From the NCBI GenBank assembly GCA_023249675.1, contig JAHFCE010000011.1:20771-84770 (forward strand): 64,000 bases of DNA, in the 5' to 3' direction. Of the stretch, positions 52,117 to 61,376 are shown piece after piece. A program made the translations under genes and the position numbers. How positions within the stretch are numbered: the stretch's first letter is position 1; each line of letters begins with the position of its first letter. Origin of the DNA: Elusimicrobiota bacterium. GTDB taxonomy: Bacteria; Elusimicrobiota; Elusimicrobia; UBA1565; UBA9628. The notes under the pieces were generated by a model. It ran no database searches. It was not told the DNA's origin and was given only the letters and a program-made list of their open reading frames with translations.

Positions 52117-52515
52117 ATGTTCGATTATGACCGGCTCTCGGCGGATTACGCGACGTACCATCGAACCGAGGGCAACCGACGCGCGCATGCGATCGGCGTT
52201 CCGCTGATCGTGTTCGCGGTCGTGACATGGACGCAGATCGGGTCTTTCTTTCCGCTTGCGGCGCTGGTGCTGCCGGTGTATTTCCTGTGGAGCCGGCGCC
52301 TGGGATTGGTCATGACGGCCTTCATCGCGGTCTGCGCGGTCGTGAGCTCATGTCTGCCCGCGTGGACCGCGGGGGCCGCGTTCATCATCGGCTGGGCGTT
52401 CCAGATTTACGGCCATAGGGCGCACGAAAAAAACAGCCCGGCCCTTCTCGACAACTTGGCGCACATGCTGATCGGCCCAGCGTTTGTCGCCGAGGGGCTG
52501 ATCGGCAAACTGTGA
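52117..52515 (+). CDS. Mpo1/DUF962-family membrane protein
   Basis: A 132-residue membrane protein of the YGL010w/Mpo1-like family. Marks are the N-terminal YHRTEGNRRAHAIGVPL, about three hydrophobic segments and GWAFQIYGHRAHEKNSPALL with further His residues. Yeast Mpo1 is a dioxygenase in alpha-oxidation of hydroxy fatty acids; bacterial function is unproven. It starts three bases after ftcD and converges on the antiporter gene. Confidence 0.75.
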   Translation: MFDYDRLSADYATYHRTEGNRRAHAIGVPLIVFAVVTWTQIGSFFPLAALVLPVYFLWSRRLGLVMTAFIAVCAVVSSCLPAWTAGAAFIIGWAFQIYGHRAHEKNSPALLDNLAHMLIGPAFVAEGLIGKL

Positions 52516-52521
52516 CCGCGC

Positions 52522-53673
52522 TTAGCTGAGAGACCTTTTAAGGAAGGGCGGCGCGAGGAAGGTGGTGACGATCACCATCGCGACGACGGCGGCGTACAGC
52601 GCCGGCTCGACGATGCCCGCGGTGAGCCCGATCTGCGCGAAAATGAGTCCGACCTCTCCGCGCGGGATCATGCCAAAGCCGACGGCCCAGCGATTGAGCG
52701 CGCGGTCGCGTACGGCGAGCGCGCTGACGACTTTGCCTGCGACGGCGGCGAGAATGAGCAGGGCGGTGAGCCCGAGCGCGCCGCGCGCGGGATTGAAGAC
52801 CGCGAGATCCACCTTGGCGCCGACCATGACGAAGAACACAGGCGCGAAGACGTCCACGACGGGCCGCACCGTTTGGTCGATATCCTCCTTCTTGTCGGTG
52901 CGCGCGAGCAGGAGGCCCGCGGTGAAGGCGCCGACGATCATCGCCGTGCCGAGCGCGTGGGCTGCGAGCGCCATTGCGAAGGCGAAGCACACGGCCAGCC
53001 CGACGAGGACCCCACGCACGCGCATGCGGTGGACGATCTTGACGAGCGCGTACGACAGGTGAGGTCCGAGCCAAAGGGCCGCGGCGAGGAAGCCCGCGGA
53101 CAGCAGGATCGTTTTAAAGACCCCGGCCCACTGGAGGGACCCGGAGGCGGCGATCCCCTGCACGGCGGAGAGGATGATGATGCCGAGCACGTCGTCGATG
53201 ACAGCGGCGCCAAGGATGATCTGCGCCTCGGGTCGGTCGAGCTTGCCTATGTCGGAGAGCACGCGCGCGGTGATGCCCACGCTCGTCGCCGTGAGCGCTG
53301 CGCCCACGAAGACGGCCTCCATGCCGCCGCGGCCAAGCGCGGTCATCAGGCCCCAGCCAAGGGCGAAAGGTGCGACGACGCCGATCGCGGCGACAGCCGA
53401 AGCGGTCGGCCCGGCTTTGAGCAGCCGGCCCAGGTCGCTGTGAATGCCGGTCTCGAACAGGAGCAGGATCACGCCGACCTCGGACATCAGGGCGAGGGCG
53501 GGGTCGTTAAGATGAAAGAAGGTGAAAATACCCGTGCCGAGGATGACGCCGCCGATCAGCTCTCCCAGGACGGCAGGTTGGCCAAGACGTTCGGCGAGTT
53601 CTCCGAAGAGCTTGGCGCTGAGCAGAATGACGAGGAGTTCCGCGAGGAAGCGGACGATGTTGAGTTCGTGCAC
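52522..53673 (-). CDS. CPA2-family cation/proton antiporter
   Basis: A 383-residue membrane protein with about 12 hydrophobic segments and no cytoplasmic regulatory domain. It has LGELIGGVILGTGIF, LLLFETGIHSDLGRL, GAALTATSVGITARVL, the Asp pair in GAAVIDDVLGIIIL and MIPRGEVGLIFAQIG, all typical of the KefB/NapA group. Likely Na+/H+ or K+/H+ exchange in the inner membrane. GTG start directly follows the pckG stop, so it is the last gene of the mcsA-mcsB-pckG run. Confidence 0.9.
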   Translation of the reverse strand: MHELNIVRFLAELLVILLSAKLFGELAERLGQPAVLGELIGGVILGTGIFTFFHLNDPALALMSEVGVILLLFETGIHSDLGRLLKAGPTASAVAAIGVVAPFALGWGLMTALGRGGMEAVFVGAALTATSVGITARVLSDIGKLDRPEAQIILGAAVIDDVLGIIILSAVQGIAASGSLQWAGVFKTILLSAGFLAAALWLGPHLSYALVKIVHRMRVRGVLVGLAVCFAFAMALAAHALGTAMIVGAFTAGLLLARTDKKEDIDQTVRPVVDVFAPVFFVMVGAKVDLAVFNPARGALGLTALLILAAVAGKVVSALAVRDRALNRWAVGFGMIPRGEVGLIFAQIGLTAGIVEPALYAAVVAMVIVTTFLAPPFLKRSLS

Positions 53674-55464
53674 TTAAGCCGCGACTTTGGTTTTGAGGCG
53701 TTCTTTGAGCGCCTCGAACTGTTTCGCCAGTTCCTTGGGCAGCTTCGCGCCGAACTGATCGAAGAAGGCCTTCACGCCCTCGAGCTCGGCGGTCCACTCC
53801 TCGGGCTTGACCGACAGGAGCTGGTCGAGCGCGCCGGCGGGCAGGTTGAGGCCGGACAGGTCGAGCGCGTCTTTAGCCGGCAGCCAGCCGATGGGCGTCT
53901 GGTCGGCCTTGCCTTCGCCGCGCGCGCGGGCGAGGATCCACTCGAGCACGCGCAGGTTCTCGCCGTAGCCGGGCCAGAGGAACTTGCCGGTCGCGTCCTT
54001 GCGGAACCAGTTGACGTGGAAGATCTTCGGCGGCTTGGGAATCTTCGCGCCCATCGCGATCCAATGGCCAAAATAGTCGCCCATGTTGTAGCCGCAGAAC
54101 GGGAGCATGGCCATGGGGTCGCGACGGACTTCGCCGACCTTCCCGGTCTGGGCGGCCGTGCGCTCGGAGGCGACGGTGGCGCCGACGTAGACGCCGTGGT
54201 TCCAGTCGAGAGACTCAAACACGAGAGGCGCCAAGCGTTCTCTGCGGCCGCCGAAGATAATCGCCGATATGGGAACGCCCTTCGGATCTTCCCAGTTCGA
54301 CGCGATCGACGGACATTGGCCTGCCGGCGCGGTAAATCGGCTGTTCGGGTGCGCGCCGAGCAGGGGCTTGCCGTCCTTGTCCTTGAAGTCGGGCTTCCAG
54401 GGCTTGCCCTCCCAATTGGTGCCGGAGGAGGGGGGAGCGCCCTCGCCATCCTCCCACCACACGCTTAGATCGTCGCCCAAGAGGACGTTCGTGAAGATCG
54501 TGTTTTTTTGGACAGTTTTGATGGCGTTGGGATTGGATTTTGAGTTGGTGCCCACCGCAACGCCGAAGAAGCCGGCCTCGGGGTTGCAGGCCCACAGGCG
54601 GCCGTCCGGGCCGACGCGCAGCCAGGCGATGTCGTCGCCGACGGTCCAGATCTTGTAGCCCTTGCCCTTGAGCCCTTCCGGGGGGATCAGCATGGCGAGG
54701 TTGGTCTTGCCGCAGGCCGACGGGAAGGCGGCGACGACGTATTCCGTCCGGCCGTTCTGCTCCACGCCCAGGATGAGCATGTGCTCCGCCATCCAGCCTT
54801 CCTTGCGCGCCTGCCACGAGGCGATGCGCAAGGCAAGGCACTTCTTGCCGAGCAGCGCGTTGCCGCCGTAGGCCGAGCCCACGGACCAGATCGTGTTGTC
54901 CTCGGGGAAATGAAGGATCATGCGCTTGTTGACATCGAGATCGGCCTTCGAGTGAAGACATTTGACGAATTCACCGTCGGTCCCCAATTGGTCGAGCACA
55001 GGCTGGCCGATGCGCGTCATGATGCGCATGTTGAGTACCACGTAAATCGAATCGGTGAGTTCGACGCCGATCTTCGAGAAAGGCGAGCCGACTGGACCCA
55101 TCGAGAAGGGGATGACATACAACGTATGTCCGACCATAGACCCTTTCAGGATTTCGCGGGCTTTGCGATAGCCTTCCTCGGGAGACATCCAGTTGTTGGT
55201 CGGGCCGACCGCTTCCTTATCCTTGGTGCAGATATAGGTCAGATGCTCGGTGCGGGCGACGTCGTTGGGCTTGGAGCGGCTGTAGAAGCAGCCGGGGAAC
55301 TTTTCCGGGTCGAGCGGGAGCAGCTGGCCGCGGGCGACGCCGCGCTTTTCGAGGCGTTTTTTCTCAGCCTCGGACCCGTCCACCCAGACGACGGCGTCGG
55401 GGGTGCAGATGCCGGCGACCTCATCAACCCAGGCTTTCAGCTTGGCGTGTTTGGTGTTGATCAT
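53674..55464 (-). CDS. pckG: Phosphoenolpyruvate carboxykinase (GTP)
   Basis: Interconverts oxaloacetate plus GTP and PEP plus CO2. The product from ATG 55464 is 596 residues: GGNALLGKKCLALRIAS, the P-loop FPSACGKTNLAML, VGDDIAWLRV and FGGRRERLAPLV are GTP-type PEPCK marks. The track start five codons earlier (55479) is less likely: TAGAAT lies five bases before 55464, pointing to a leaderless start there. Probably gluconeogenic or anaplerotic. Confidence 0.96.
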   Translation of the reverse strand: MINTKHAKLKAWVDEVAGICTPDAVVWVDGSEAEKKRLEKRGVARGQLLPLDPEKFPGCFYSRSKPNDVARTEHLTYICTKDKEAVGPTNNWMSPEEGYRKAREILKGSMVGHTLYVIPFSMGPVGSPFSKIGVELTDSIYVVLNMRIMTRIGQPVLDQLGTDGEFVKCLHSKADLDVNKRMILHFPEDNTIWSVGSAYGGNALLGKKCLALRIASWQARKEGWMAEHMLILGVEQNGRTEYVVAAFPSACGKTNLAMLIPPEGLKGKGYKIWTVGDDIAWLRVGPDGRLWACNPEAGFFGVAVGTNSKSNPNAIKTVQKNTIFTNVLLGDDLSVWWEDGEGAPPSSGTNWEGKPWKPDFKDKDGKPLLGAHPNSRFTAPAGQCPSIASNWEDPKGVPISAIIFGGRRERLAPLVFESLDWNHGVYVGATVASERTAAQTGKVGEVRRDPMAMLPFCGYNMGDYFGHWIAMGAKIPKPPKIFHVNWFRKDATGKFLWPGYGENLRVLEWILARARGEGKADQTPIGWLPAKDALDLSGLNLPAGALDQLLSVKPEEWTAELEGVKAFFDQFGAKLPKELAKQFEALKERLKTKVAA

Positions 55465-55507
55465 GCCCCATTCTAGCATGGCGCCCAGGGCGGCGGATTG
55501 ATATCCG

Positions 55508-56557
55508 TCAACCCGCTTTGAGGCGCCGGCGAACGAGGGCGGCTCGCAGGGCGTTCCGGTCCAGAGGGGAAAGTTCCTTCTGCGCCAGCAGGTCGAGGTG
55601 CGCGGGTTGGGTGGACAACGTCAGCTCGTTGACCACGGACAGATCCGCGGGCAGCTTCCAGCCCATCGCGAGCCCGAGCCGCAGCCGCGAGAGGTGCTGC
55701 TGGCACTCCTCGAAGGGCAGCAGGCGCGCGGCGCCGAGCAGGGCAAGCGCGCGGTGTACCTCGTCCTCCAGGCGGATCTTGGAGGCGCCCGCCGACAGCG
55801 CTTCGCGGGCCTCGTTCTCGCGCGCGGTGATCGCGCCGACGGATTTTTCGAGCGCGGCGAGGATCTCGCCCTCGGTGCGCCCGAAGCCCGTCGCGTTCGA
55901 CAGCTGGAAAAAGTCGCCGATCACGCGCGTGCCTTCCCCGTGCAGTCCGCGCGCGATGAGGCCTGCGCGGCCGAGGCTGTCAAGCAGCTTGCCGACGTCT
56001 CCAGTCATCGTCAGCCCCGGCAGATGCACGAGACAGGACGCGCGCAGGCCCGTTCCGAGGTTGGTCGGGCAGGCGGTGAGGTAGCCCAGATCGTCCCGGA
56101 AGGCGAAGTCGAGGACCTCAGACAGGCGGTCGTCAAAACGGTCGACGCTTGCGTGCGCGGCGCGCAGCTGCTGGCCCGGAAGGAGGGCGGCCAAGCGGAA
56201 ATGATCCTCCTCGTTGACCATGACGACGAGCGTTTCGTCGTCGCTCACGATGACGCCGCGCGAGTTGGGAAGTGCCGCCAGGAGCGGGCTCGCGAGGTGC
56301 CGCTCAACAAGGAACTCGCGGTCGGTTTTATCGAGGTCCGACATCTTAAAGAACGCCGCGTTCTTGATGCCCGTGAGCTTGACCGCGTAGAACGCGTGGT
56401 CGAGCGTCTTCTTGAGCGTTTGCGGCCCGTTGTGCCCGGGGAAGGGCCCCCGCAGGTTGCGCGCCAGGCGCACACGCGTGGACATCACGACCGCGTGCTG
56501 GGGACCCGAGGCCTCCGCCCAGGCGGTTTTGAAGCGCAGCATGTTGTGCAGTTGCAT
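55508..56557 (-). CDS. mcsB: Protein arginine kinase McsB
   Basis: Phosphorylates arginines on proteins, marking them for ClpCP in Firmicutes. The 349-residue guanido-kinase domain has VVMSTRVRLARNLRGPFPG, VMVNEEDHFRLAALLPG and the loop ACPTNLGTGLRASCLVHLP with the reactive Cys. FGRTEGEIL follows. Start overlaps the mcsA stop by one base. No ctsR or clpC is adjacent, unlike the Bacillus operon. Confidence 0.93.
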   Translation of the reverse strand: MQLHNMLRFKTAWAEASGPQHAVVMSTRVRLARNLRGPFPGHNGPQTLKKTLDHAFYAVKLTGIKNAAFFKMSDLDKTDREFLVERHLASPLLAALPNSRGVIVSDDETLVVMVNEEDHFRLAALLPGQQLRAAHASVDRFDDRLSEVLDFAFRDDLGYLTACPTNLGTGLRASCLVHLPGLTMTGDVGKLLDSLGRAGLIARGLHGEGTRVIGDFFQLSNATGFGRTEGEILAALEKSVGAITARENEAREALSAGASKIRLEDEVHRALALLGAARLLPFEECQQHLSRLRLGLAMGWKLPADLSVVNELTLSTQPAHLDLLAQKELSPLDRNALRAALVRRRLKAG

Positions 56558-56895
56558 CAGCGCCTTCTCGGCGTCTTGCCGCGATGTTGGTAGGCCCCGG
56601 CATGCACGCGCGGCAGGAGGTCTTTCACTTGAACAAGGAAGTGCTCATAGCAGTTGGGGCAGCCGAAGCGGCCGGTCTCGCGGAAGGCGGAAAAGGAGAT
56701 CCGGCAGGTAGGGCAGCGGCTTGGCTGCGCGCGCGTGCGCAGGGCGGCGAGGGCCGTCATCATCGCGTCAAGCACGGCCGCGGGCTCGAACTGTCCGGCG
56801 CAGGTGGCGCACAATGCCGCTTTCGCGAGCTGGTTGTTCGTCACGGTCTGGATGATCACCGTGGCTTGTCTCGTCCCGCAGTTCTGGCAGACCAT
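56557..56895 (-). CDS. mcsA: McsA-like activator of protein arginine kinase
   Basis: A 112-residue protein with four CxxC pairs (CQNC, CATC, CPTC, CPNC), the McsA pattern of two zinc ribbons that binds and activates McsB. The C-terminal part is basic and shorter than Bacillus McsA, lacking the long UVR-type coiled coil. A TATAAT on the minus strand (56907-56902) is only six bases from the ATG. Confidence 0.85.
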   Translation of the reverse strand: MVCQNCGTRQATVIIQTVTNNQLAKAALCATCAGQFEPAAVLDAMMTALAALRTRAQPSRCPTCRISFSAFRETGRFGCPNCYEHFLVQVKDLLPRVHAGAYQHRGKTPRRR

Positions 56896-57002
56896 GCTTC
56901 TATTATAGGAGACCTAGGGGAGGGGTCCCAAATCATGTGGGTCTATAGTCGGGTCTGGATTGAGACCAAGGGCCCAGCACAGGACGATCTCTAGGGACTA
57001 TA

Positions 57003-58283
57003 GTGGTGATAGTGCGACGCCTCCTGTCAGTCCTTCTTTCCCTCCTCATCGCGGCCTCTCCTTTGGAGAGTGCGCGGGCTCAGCGCGTGGGTGCGCCCGC
57101 GGGAAGTATCGGCCGCGTTGTCGCCTCCGCGCCCATCCCCCAGTTTTCGGCGCCGCCCGTTCTGATACCGGCGGCGCAGCTCGTGGCGGTCAATGCGGCA
57201 GTCGCTCAATTCTCCGCGATCGACCTGAAATCCGCGCCGGCGGCCGAAGTCCGGGCAGGCGCGGAGGCGCTGATGGCGCGCGTGCTCGGCGCGCAAGACG
57301 CCGTGGCGCCGGCTTTGGCCAGCGGCTCGCCCTCGGCCGTTGAGAGATCCCTTCCGCCTTCCGCGCCCGCGCCTGAGCGCGTGTCGGCGCCGGGTCCGCA
57401 CGTGTACTTGCTGTCAAAACCCCTGCGTGAGACGGTCGAACTCGGTCCGACTGCGCGCCTGCTGCACTGCGTTCTGGAGATGGGATTTCAATTCGTGAAG
57501 GCCGCGGTCGCGTGGCACATGACGGGCTCTCCGGCGGCGGGCCTGGGCGTTCTGGCCTTCGATCTGATCAAGATGCCGCCGATGATCACGGTGCAAAGCC
57601 TTGCGGACCTGGGACTGCGCTATTGGCGGCGGAAACTCGCAACGTTGCGACGTCTTGCCGATACGCCCGGCGTGACGCGCATACGCGTGCTGACGACGGG
57701 CGAGGCTGAGTTTTCAGGCATACTCGCCTGGCGCCAGGAGAACACGGGGCTCGTCTTCATGGATGCGGGCGGCCGGCTGCCCGGGATGATCCCGGGCTTC
57801 GGCGCGCTGATTCCGATCGCGGACCTTGAGGGGCGGCGCGTGCGTCTTCTGTTGGCGCACAACGGCGCCACGGAGCGGATCGACTGGACGCCGACCTTGG
57901 CCGAGCTCTTGTCGGGCGCGTCGATTCCGGCCGGCGTCGCCGCGGCCTGGCGCGCGCGGCTTGATGCCGACAAGAGGGACAAGACGCCGCTGCAGCGTCT
58001 CTTCGATTTCAAGAAGGAGAAGGAGCTTCGCGTCGAGGCGCATCTCTCGGACGGCGCGGGCGGCGAGTCGCCGCTCGGGACGATCGCCTTTGGCCGTTCG
58101 GTGAAGCGCCTCATCGGCCTCGGCCGCCTGGACCGCGTCGGCGCGCTGTTTGGCCGCGCGCCCGCCGGGCGCTCTATTGCGCTGTCGGACACGACGGTGG
58201 AGCGCGGCGCGGTGAAGAGCGCGCGCGTGACGACGCGGCGCGCGTGGCGGCGCCTGAGCGGCGCCCTGATTGTCCGGCCCTAG
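57003..58283 (+). CDS. Exported protein, unknown
   Basis: A 426-residue protein with a signal peptide (RRLLSVLLSLLIAASPLESARAQ), a Pro/Ala/Ser-rich region to about 130 and a later globular part (LRETVELGPTARLLHCVLEMG, VLAFDLIKMPPMITVQSLADLG). The last third (SPLGTIAFGRSVKRLIGLGR) is basic. GTG 57003 and GTG 57012 are both possible starts; a TATAGT hexamer overlaps the former, favouring 57012. The layout, signal peptide plus Pro-rich spacer, is like the exported neighbours. Family unknown to me. Confidence 0.6.
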   Translation: MVIVRRLLSVLLSLLIAASPLESARAQRVGAPAGSIGRVVASAPIPQFSAPPVLIPAAQLVAVNAAVAQFSAIDLKSAPAAEVRAGAEALMARVLGAQDAVAPALASGSPSAVERSLPPSAPAPERVSAPGPHVYLLSKPLRETVELGPTARLLHCVLEMGFQFVKAAVAWHMTGSPAAGLGVLAFDLIKMPPMITVQSLADLGLRYWRRKLATLRRLADTPGVTRIRVLTTGEAEFSGILAWRQENTGLVFMDAGGRLPGMIPGFGALIPIADLEGRRVRLLLAHNGATERIDWTPTLAELLSGASIPAGVAAAWRARLDADKRDKTPLQRLFDFKKEKELRVEAHLSDGAGGESPLGTIAFGRSVKRLIGLGRLDRVGALFGRAPAGRSIALSDTTVERGAVKSARVTTRRAWRRLSGALIVRP

Positions 58284-58286
58284 GGT

Positions 58287-59489
58287 TCATTGGCCGGTGC
58301 TCCTTCGGTAGAGGCTGAGCGCCCGGAGATTGAAGAGCATGTGCGCGAGGGCGATGAAGAGCAGGCTGCCCGTCACCGCGAACGCCGCGCAATAGAGCAT
58401 GCCGCCCACGACGCGGGTCCACACCGGTCCGTAGCCGTGGAGGAGGGCGAAGACCAGGGAAGTGAGGAAAGCGGCCGCGGCCAACGCCGGCGAGGCCGCC
58501 ATCAGCGTGGAGAGGAAGACGAAGGAGAACCCGAAAGCCATGGCGCGGAAGGCCAACTCCTCGGTGGCCGCGGCCACGGCGAGCAGGGGGAGCAAGACCC
58601 AAAGCGGCTTCTTCGCCAGCCCGTTGCCCGGGTCCCTGAACCAATGCATGCTCAAGGGGGAGAGCTTGAAGACGAAGATGCGCAGAGGCGGTCCGAGGAG
58701 GGCCAGGGCCGCGGCCATGCCCCAGGCCCAGGGGCTCAGGAGCAGGCCGGCGTTCCGCGCGAAGATCGAGAGGGTGTTTCCCGAGCAGAGAGAGGGCAGG
58801 ACGGCCTGCCCGACGGTCTCCAGGGCCGCGGCGTTGAGCAAAGAGGGGGTCGCGGCCAGGAAGCCCAGGACGCCGGCCACGGCTAGGGCCCGCTTCCAGA
58901 GCGGCAGTTTAAACGGTTCCGGATCGGCGGCGGGGTCGGGGGGCTCCTGTCGGGCTTTGCTGGCGCTGGAGGCTCTCGGCTTGAGCAGAGAGTCCGTCCG
59001 CGGGGAGCCCGCGACCTCGGCTTCAGGGAGGGAGGCGTCAGCGCCGGTTCGCAAGCGCTGGACGTTTCCGTCGAAAGCTTGAGCGTCCTCGAGAGGAAAA
59101 GCGGCCAGGCGCTGGAGGACGGCGGAGGTCTTCCGGCGTTCGCTGCGGGGGGCTCGCTTCGCGGAGCGAGCCTTCGATGGGGATATGGTGATGGCCTTCT
59201 GAACGTTCCCGATAGCTCTCAGGGCCAGGGCGCCAGCTGCGGCCTGAGCCGCCGGGGGCGTCGGGAAAACCTGTGGAGAAAGCCCGAGAGGAGCCGACAA
59301 TGAGAGAGCGAGGTTCGATGAGGTCGGGGCCCTGGGGTTGGCCCCGCCGAGGTCCACGCGCAAAGAGGAAGCGGCTGCGTTCATCCCGGCGCCAGGCATT
59401 GGGTGGACTGCGACGCCGACTTTGGTCTGGGGTTGGGCCCAGGCTGCGGGTCCGAGGAGGAAGAGTATCGCCGGGAGTAAGCGTTTCAT
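58287..59489 (-). CDS. Exported CPBP-family intramembrane metalloprotease
   Basis: A 400-residue protein with a signal peptide (RLLPAILFLLGPAAWAQ), a 170-residue Pro/Ala/Ser-rich segment and a C-terminal membrane domain of about six helices. The three CPBP/Rce1 metal motifs are present: EELAFR (EExxxR), FALLH (FxxxH) and HMLFN (HxxxN). A signal peptide with a long soluble N-terminal part is unusual for this family. It follows the EEP gene by six bases. Confidence 0.85.
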   Translation of the reverse strand: MKRLLPAILFLLGPAAWAQPQTKVGVAVHPMPGAGMNAAASSLRVDLGGANPRAPTSSNLALSLSAPLGLSPQVFPTPPAAQAAAGALALRAIGNVQKAITISPSKARSAKRAPRSERRKTSAVLQRLAAFPLEDAQAFDGNVQRLRTGADASLPEAEVAGSPRTDSLLKPRASSASKARQEPPDPAADPEPFKLPLWKRALAVAGVLGFLAATPSLLNAAALETVGQAVLPSLCSGNTLSIFARNAGLLLSPWAWGMAAALALLGPPLRIFVFKLSPLSMHWFRDPGNGLAKKPLWVLLPLLAVAAATEELAFRAMAFGFSFVFLSTLMAASPALAAAAFLTSLVFALLHGYGPVWTRVVGGMLYCAAFAVTGSLLFIALAHMLFNLRALSLYRRSTGQ

Positions 59490-59495
59490 CTTCGT

Positions 59496-60518
59496 TCAGC
59501 GGCAGACCGACGGGCCGTCGGTCGCGATCGGCCTGCCGTCGCGGCCCGCGCCCGACTTGCGGAAGGTCATCGCGATGGGAAAGTGGTCGGAGGCGCGCGT
59601 GCCGGTCTCGCGCTCGGCCAGGGCGATTTCAGCCTCGTCGACCGCGCCCGCGACGACCAAGATCGAGTCGGCGAAATGGCGGCTCACGATGAAGTGGTCG
59701 TAGTTGTTGACGGCCGCCTCGCGCCCGCTGCGCGAGGTCGGCGCGTCGATCAGCGCCTCAAAGCCGTCGCCCAGAATATCCTCGATCGGGCTCCAGGAGC
59801 GCTCTCTGGAGCGCGCGCTCAAGGTCCTGCCGCGGCGGGTGGGGAGGTTGAAGTCGCCGGCGATCACGAGGTCCTGATCGGCGCCGGGCTCGGCCATCTT
59901 GGCGCGGGTCCAGGCGAGGATAAGCGCTAATTCGGCGGCGGAGACGGAGGCGTCGCCTTTCGCATAGCTGAGGTGCACGCTGAGCACGGTGAAGTCGGCG
60001 TCGCCGACCTGCACGTGCGCCATGCGGGGCGGAGACTTGACGCCCGGGATGTTTAAAGCCATCGCGCAGTTCACCTGTACGCCGGAGTTGAAGTACAAGG
60101 CGTTGTCCTGAGGGTTGGGGGTGTTCGCGAAGCTCGTTTGCCAGTCGCGGCCGCCGTCCGGAAGCTGACGCGCCAGAATCCCCGCGCCGGCGTCGTTGGC
60201 GACCTCCTGCGCGGCGAAGACGGTCGCACCCGCGCCTTGCAGGGCCCGTCCCAGGCCGAGACGGAGCGCCTCTTTTCTCGCCTTGGACGCCTTCCGGCCC
60301 AAGATCTGCACGTTCCAAGAGATGAGGCGGCCGAGAGCCGGTCCGTCGCCGGCCGGGATTTGGGTCGGCGGCTTGCGGCCGCGGAGGCTGTCCCACAGAT
60401 TCCGGAAGGCGTCGGCCAGATCCGCCGCTTGGTCAATGGGCGCGGCGCCGATATATTGCGCGCGAGCGGAAAGGGCGAGGGAGGCGGCGATGAAAAGGAC
60501 GGCGAGAGCTCGCGGCAC
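59496..60518 (-). CDS. Exported endonuclease/exonuclease/phosphatase-family protein
   Basis: A 340-residue protein with signal peptide (LAVLFIAASLALSARAQ). The EEP fold is shown by LISWNVQILGRK, FAAQEVAND (metal Glu), VLSVHLSYAKG, VIAGDFNLPTR and the final SDHFPIAMTF with a catalytic His. It may be a secreted DNase or lipid/sugar phosphatase. GTG start; TAGCAT lies six bases before it. Confidence 0.8.
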   Translation of the reverse strand: MPRALAVLFIAASLALSARAQYIGAAPIDQAADLADAFRNLWDSLRGRKPPTQIPAGDGPALGRLISWNVQILGRKASKARKEALRLGLGRALQGAGATVFAAQEVANDAGAGILARQLPDGGRDWQTSFANTPNPQDNALYFNSGVQVNCAMALNIPGVKSPPRMAHVQVGDADFTVLSVHLSYAKGDASVSAAELALILAWTRAKMAEPGADQDLVIAGDFNLPTRRGRTLSARSRERSWSPIEDILGDGFEALIDAPTSRSGREAAVNNYDHFIVSRHFADSILVVAGAVDEAEIALAERETGTRASDHFPIAMTFRKSGAGRDGRPIATDGPSVCR

Positions 60519-60604
60519 GCCTGCATGCTAGCGCGGGCGGGGCGGGGACGCGCAGGACCAAGGGGAAGAAAAGCCGGCGCCTTTCGGCCTACGCCGTTAT
60601 GGGC

Positions 60605-61372
60605 CTAGGCGAGTTCGAGAACTACCGGGCAGTGGTCGGAGCCCATCGTCTGGGGCTGAATGAACGCGTTTTTTAAGCGCGGGCGCAAGTTGCTCGAGAC
60701 GAAGAAATAATCGATGCGCCAGCCGACGTTGCGCTCGCGCGCGCGGGACTGCTGGTCCCACCACGAGTAGTGCTCCGGCCCCTTCTCGAATTCGCGGAAG
60801 GTGTCGATGAAGCCGTCCTCGAGCAGGCGGTCCATCCACGCGCACTCCTGCGGCAGGAAGCCGGAGATCTTGCGGTTCTCCTTGGGGCGCGCGAGGTCGA
60901 TGTCCTTGTGGGCGGTGTTGACGTCGCCGCAGATCACGATCTTATCGTCGCCATGTTGGCGGTAGCGGGCAATGACCTTGTTAAGAAAGGCATCGTAGAA
61001 GTCCATCTTGAACTTCAGGCGTTCATCGCGAGCTTTCCCGTTCGGGAAATAGATGTTGAACAGAGTGATGTCGCCGTGCTTCGTGACGAGCACCCGTCCT
61101 TCGTTGTCGAACTCCGCGATGCCGAAGCCTCGTTCGACCCTCGACGGCGCTTCCTTGGAGAAAGTCGCCACGCCGGAGTAGCCCTTTTTCTCGCCCCAGT
61201 GGAACTCGCCGTGGTAGCCGTGCGGATTGAGCATGTCCGGGCTCAGCTGCTCCGGCCGGGCCTTCGTCTCCTGGAGGCAGACGATGTCCGCTTTTTCGGC
61301 CTTGAACCAGTCGCCGAAGCCCTTCTTCCAGACGGCGCGCACGCCGTTGACGTTCCAGCTGATCAGGCGCAC
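60605..61372 (-). CDS. xthA: Exodeoxyribonuclease III
   Basis: AP endonuclease/3' exonuclease of base excision repair. The 255-residue protein has RLISWNVNGVRA, IVCLQETKA (metal Glu), FNIYFPNGKA, VICGDVNTAHKDID, GWRIDYFFVS and GSDHCPVVLEL. Length and motifs are standard. It lies four bases after ilvE on the minus strand. Confidence 0.95.
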   Translation of the reverse strand: MRLISWNVNGVRAVWKKGFGDWFKAEKADIVCLQETKARPEQLSPDMLNPHGYHGEFHWGEKKGYSGVATFSKEAPSRVERGFGIAEFDNEGRVLVTKHGDITLFNIYFPNGKARDERLKFKMDFYDAFLNKVIARYRQHGDDKIVICGDVNTAHKDIDLARPKENRKISGFLPQECAWMDRLLEDGFIDTFREFEKGPEHYSWWDQQSRARERNVGWRIDYFFVSSNLRPRLKNAFIQPQTMGSDHCPVVLELA

Positions 61373-61376
61373 GGGG

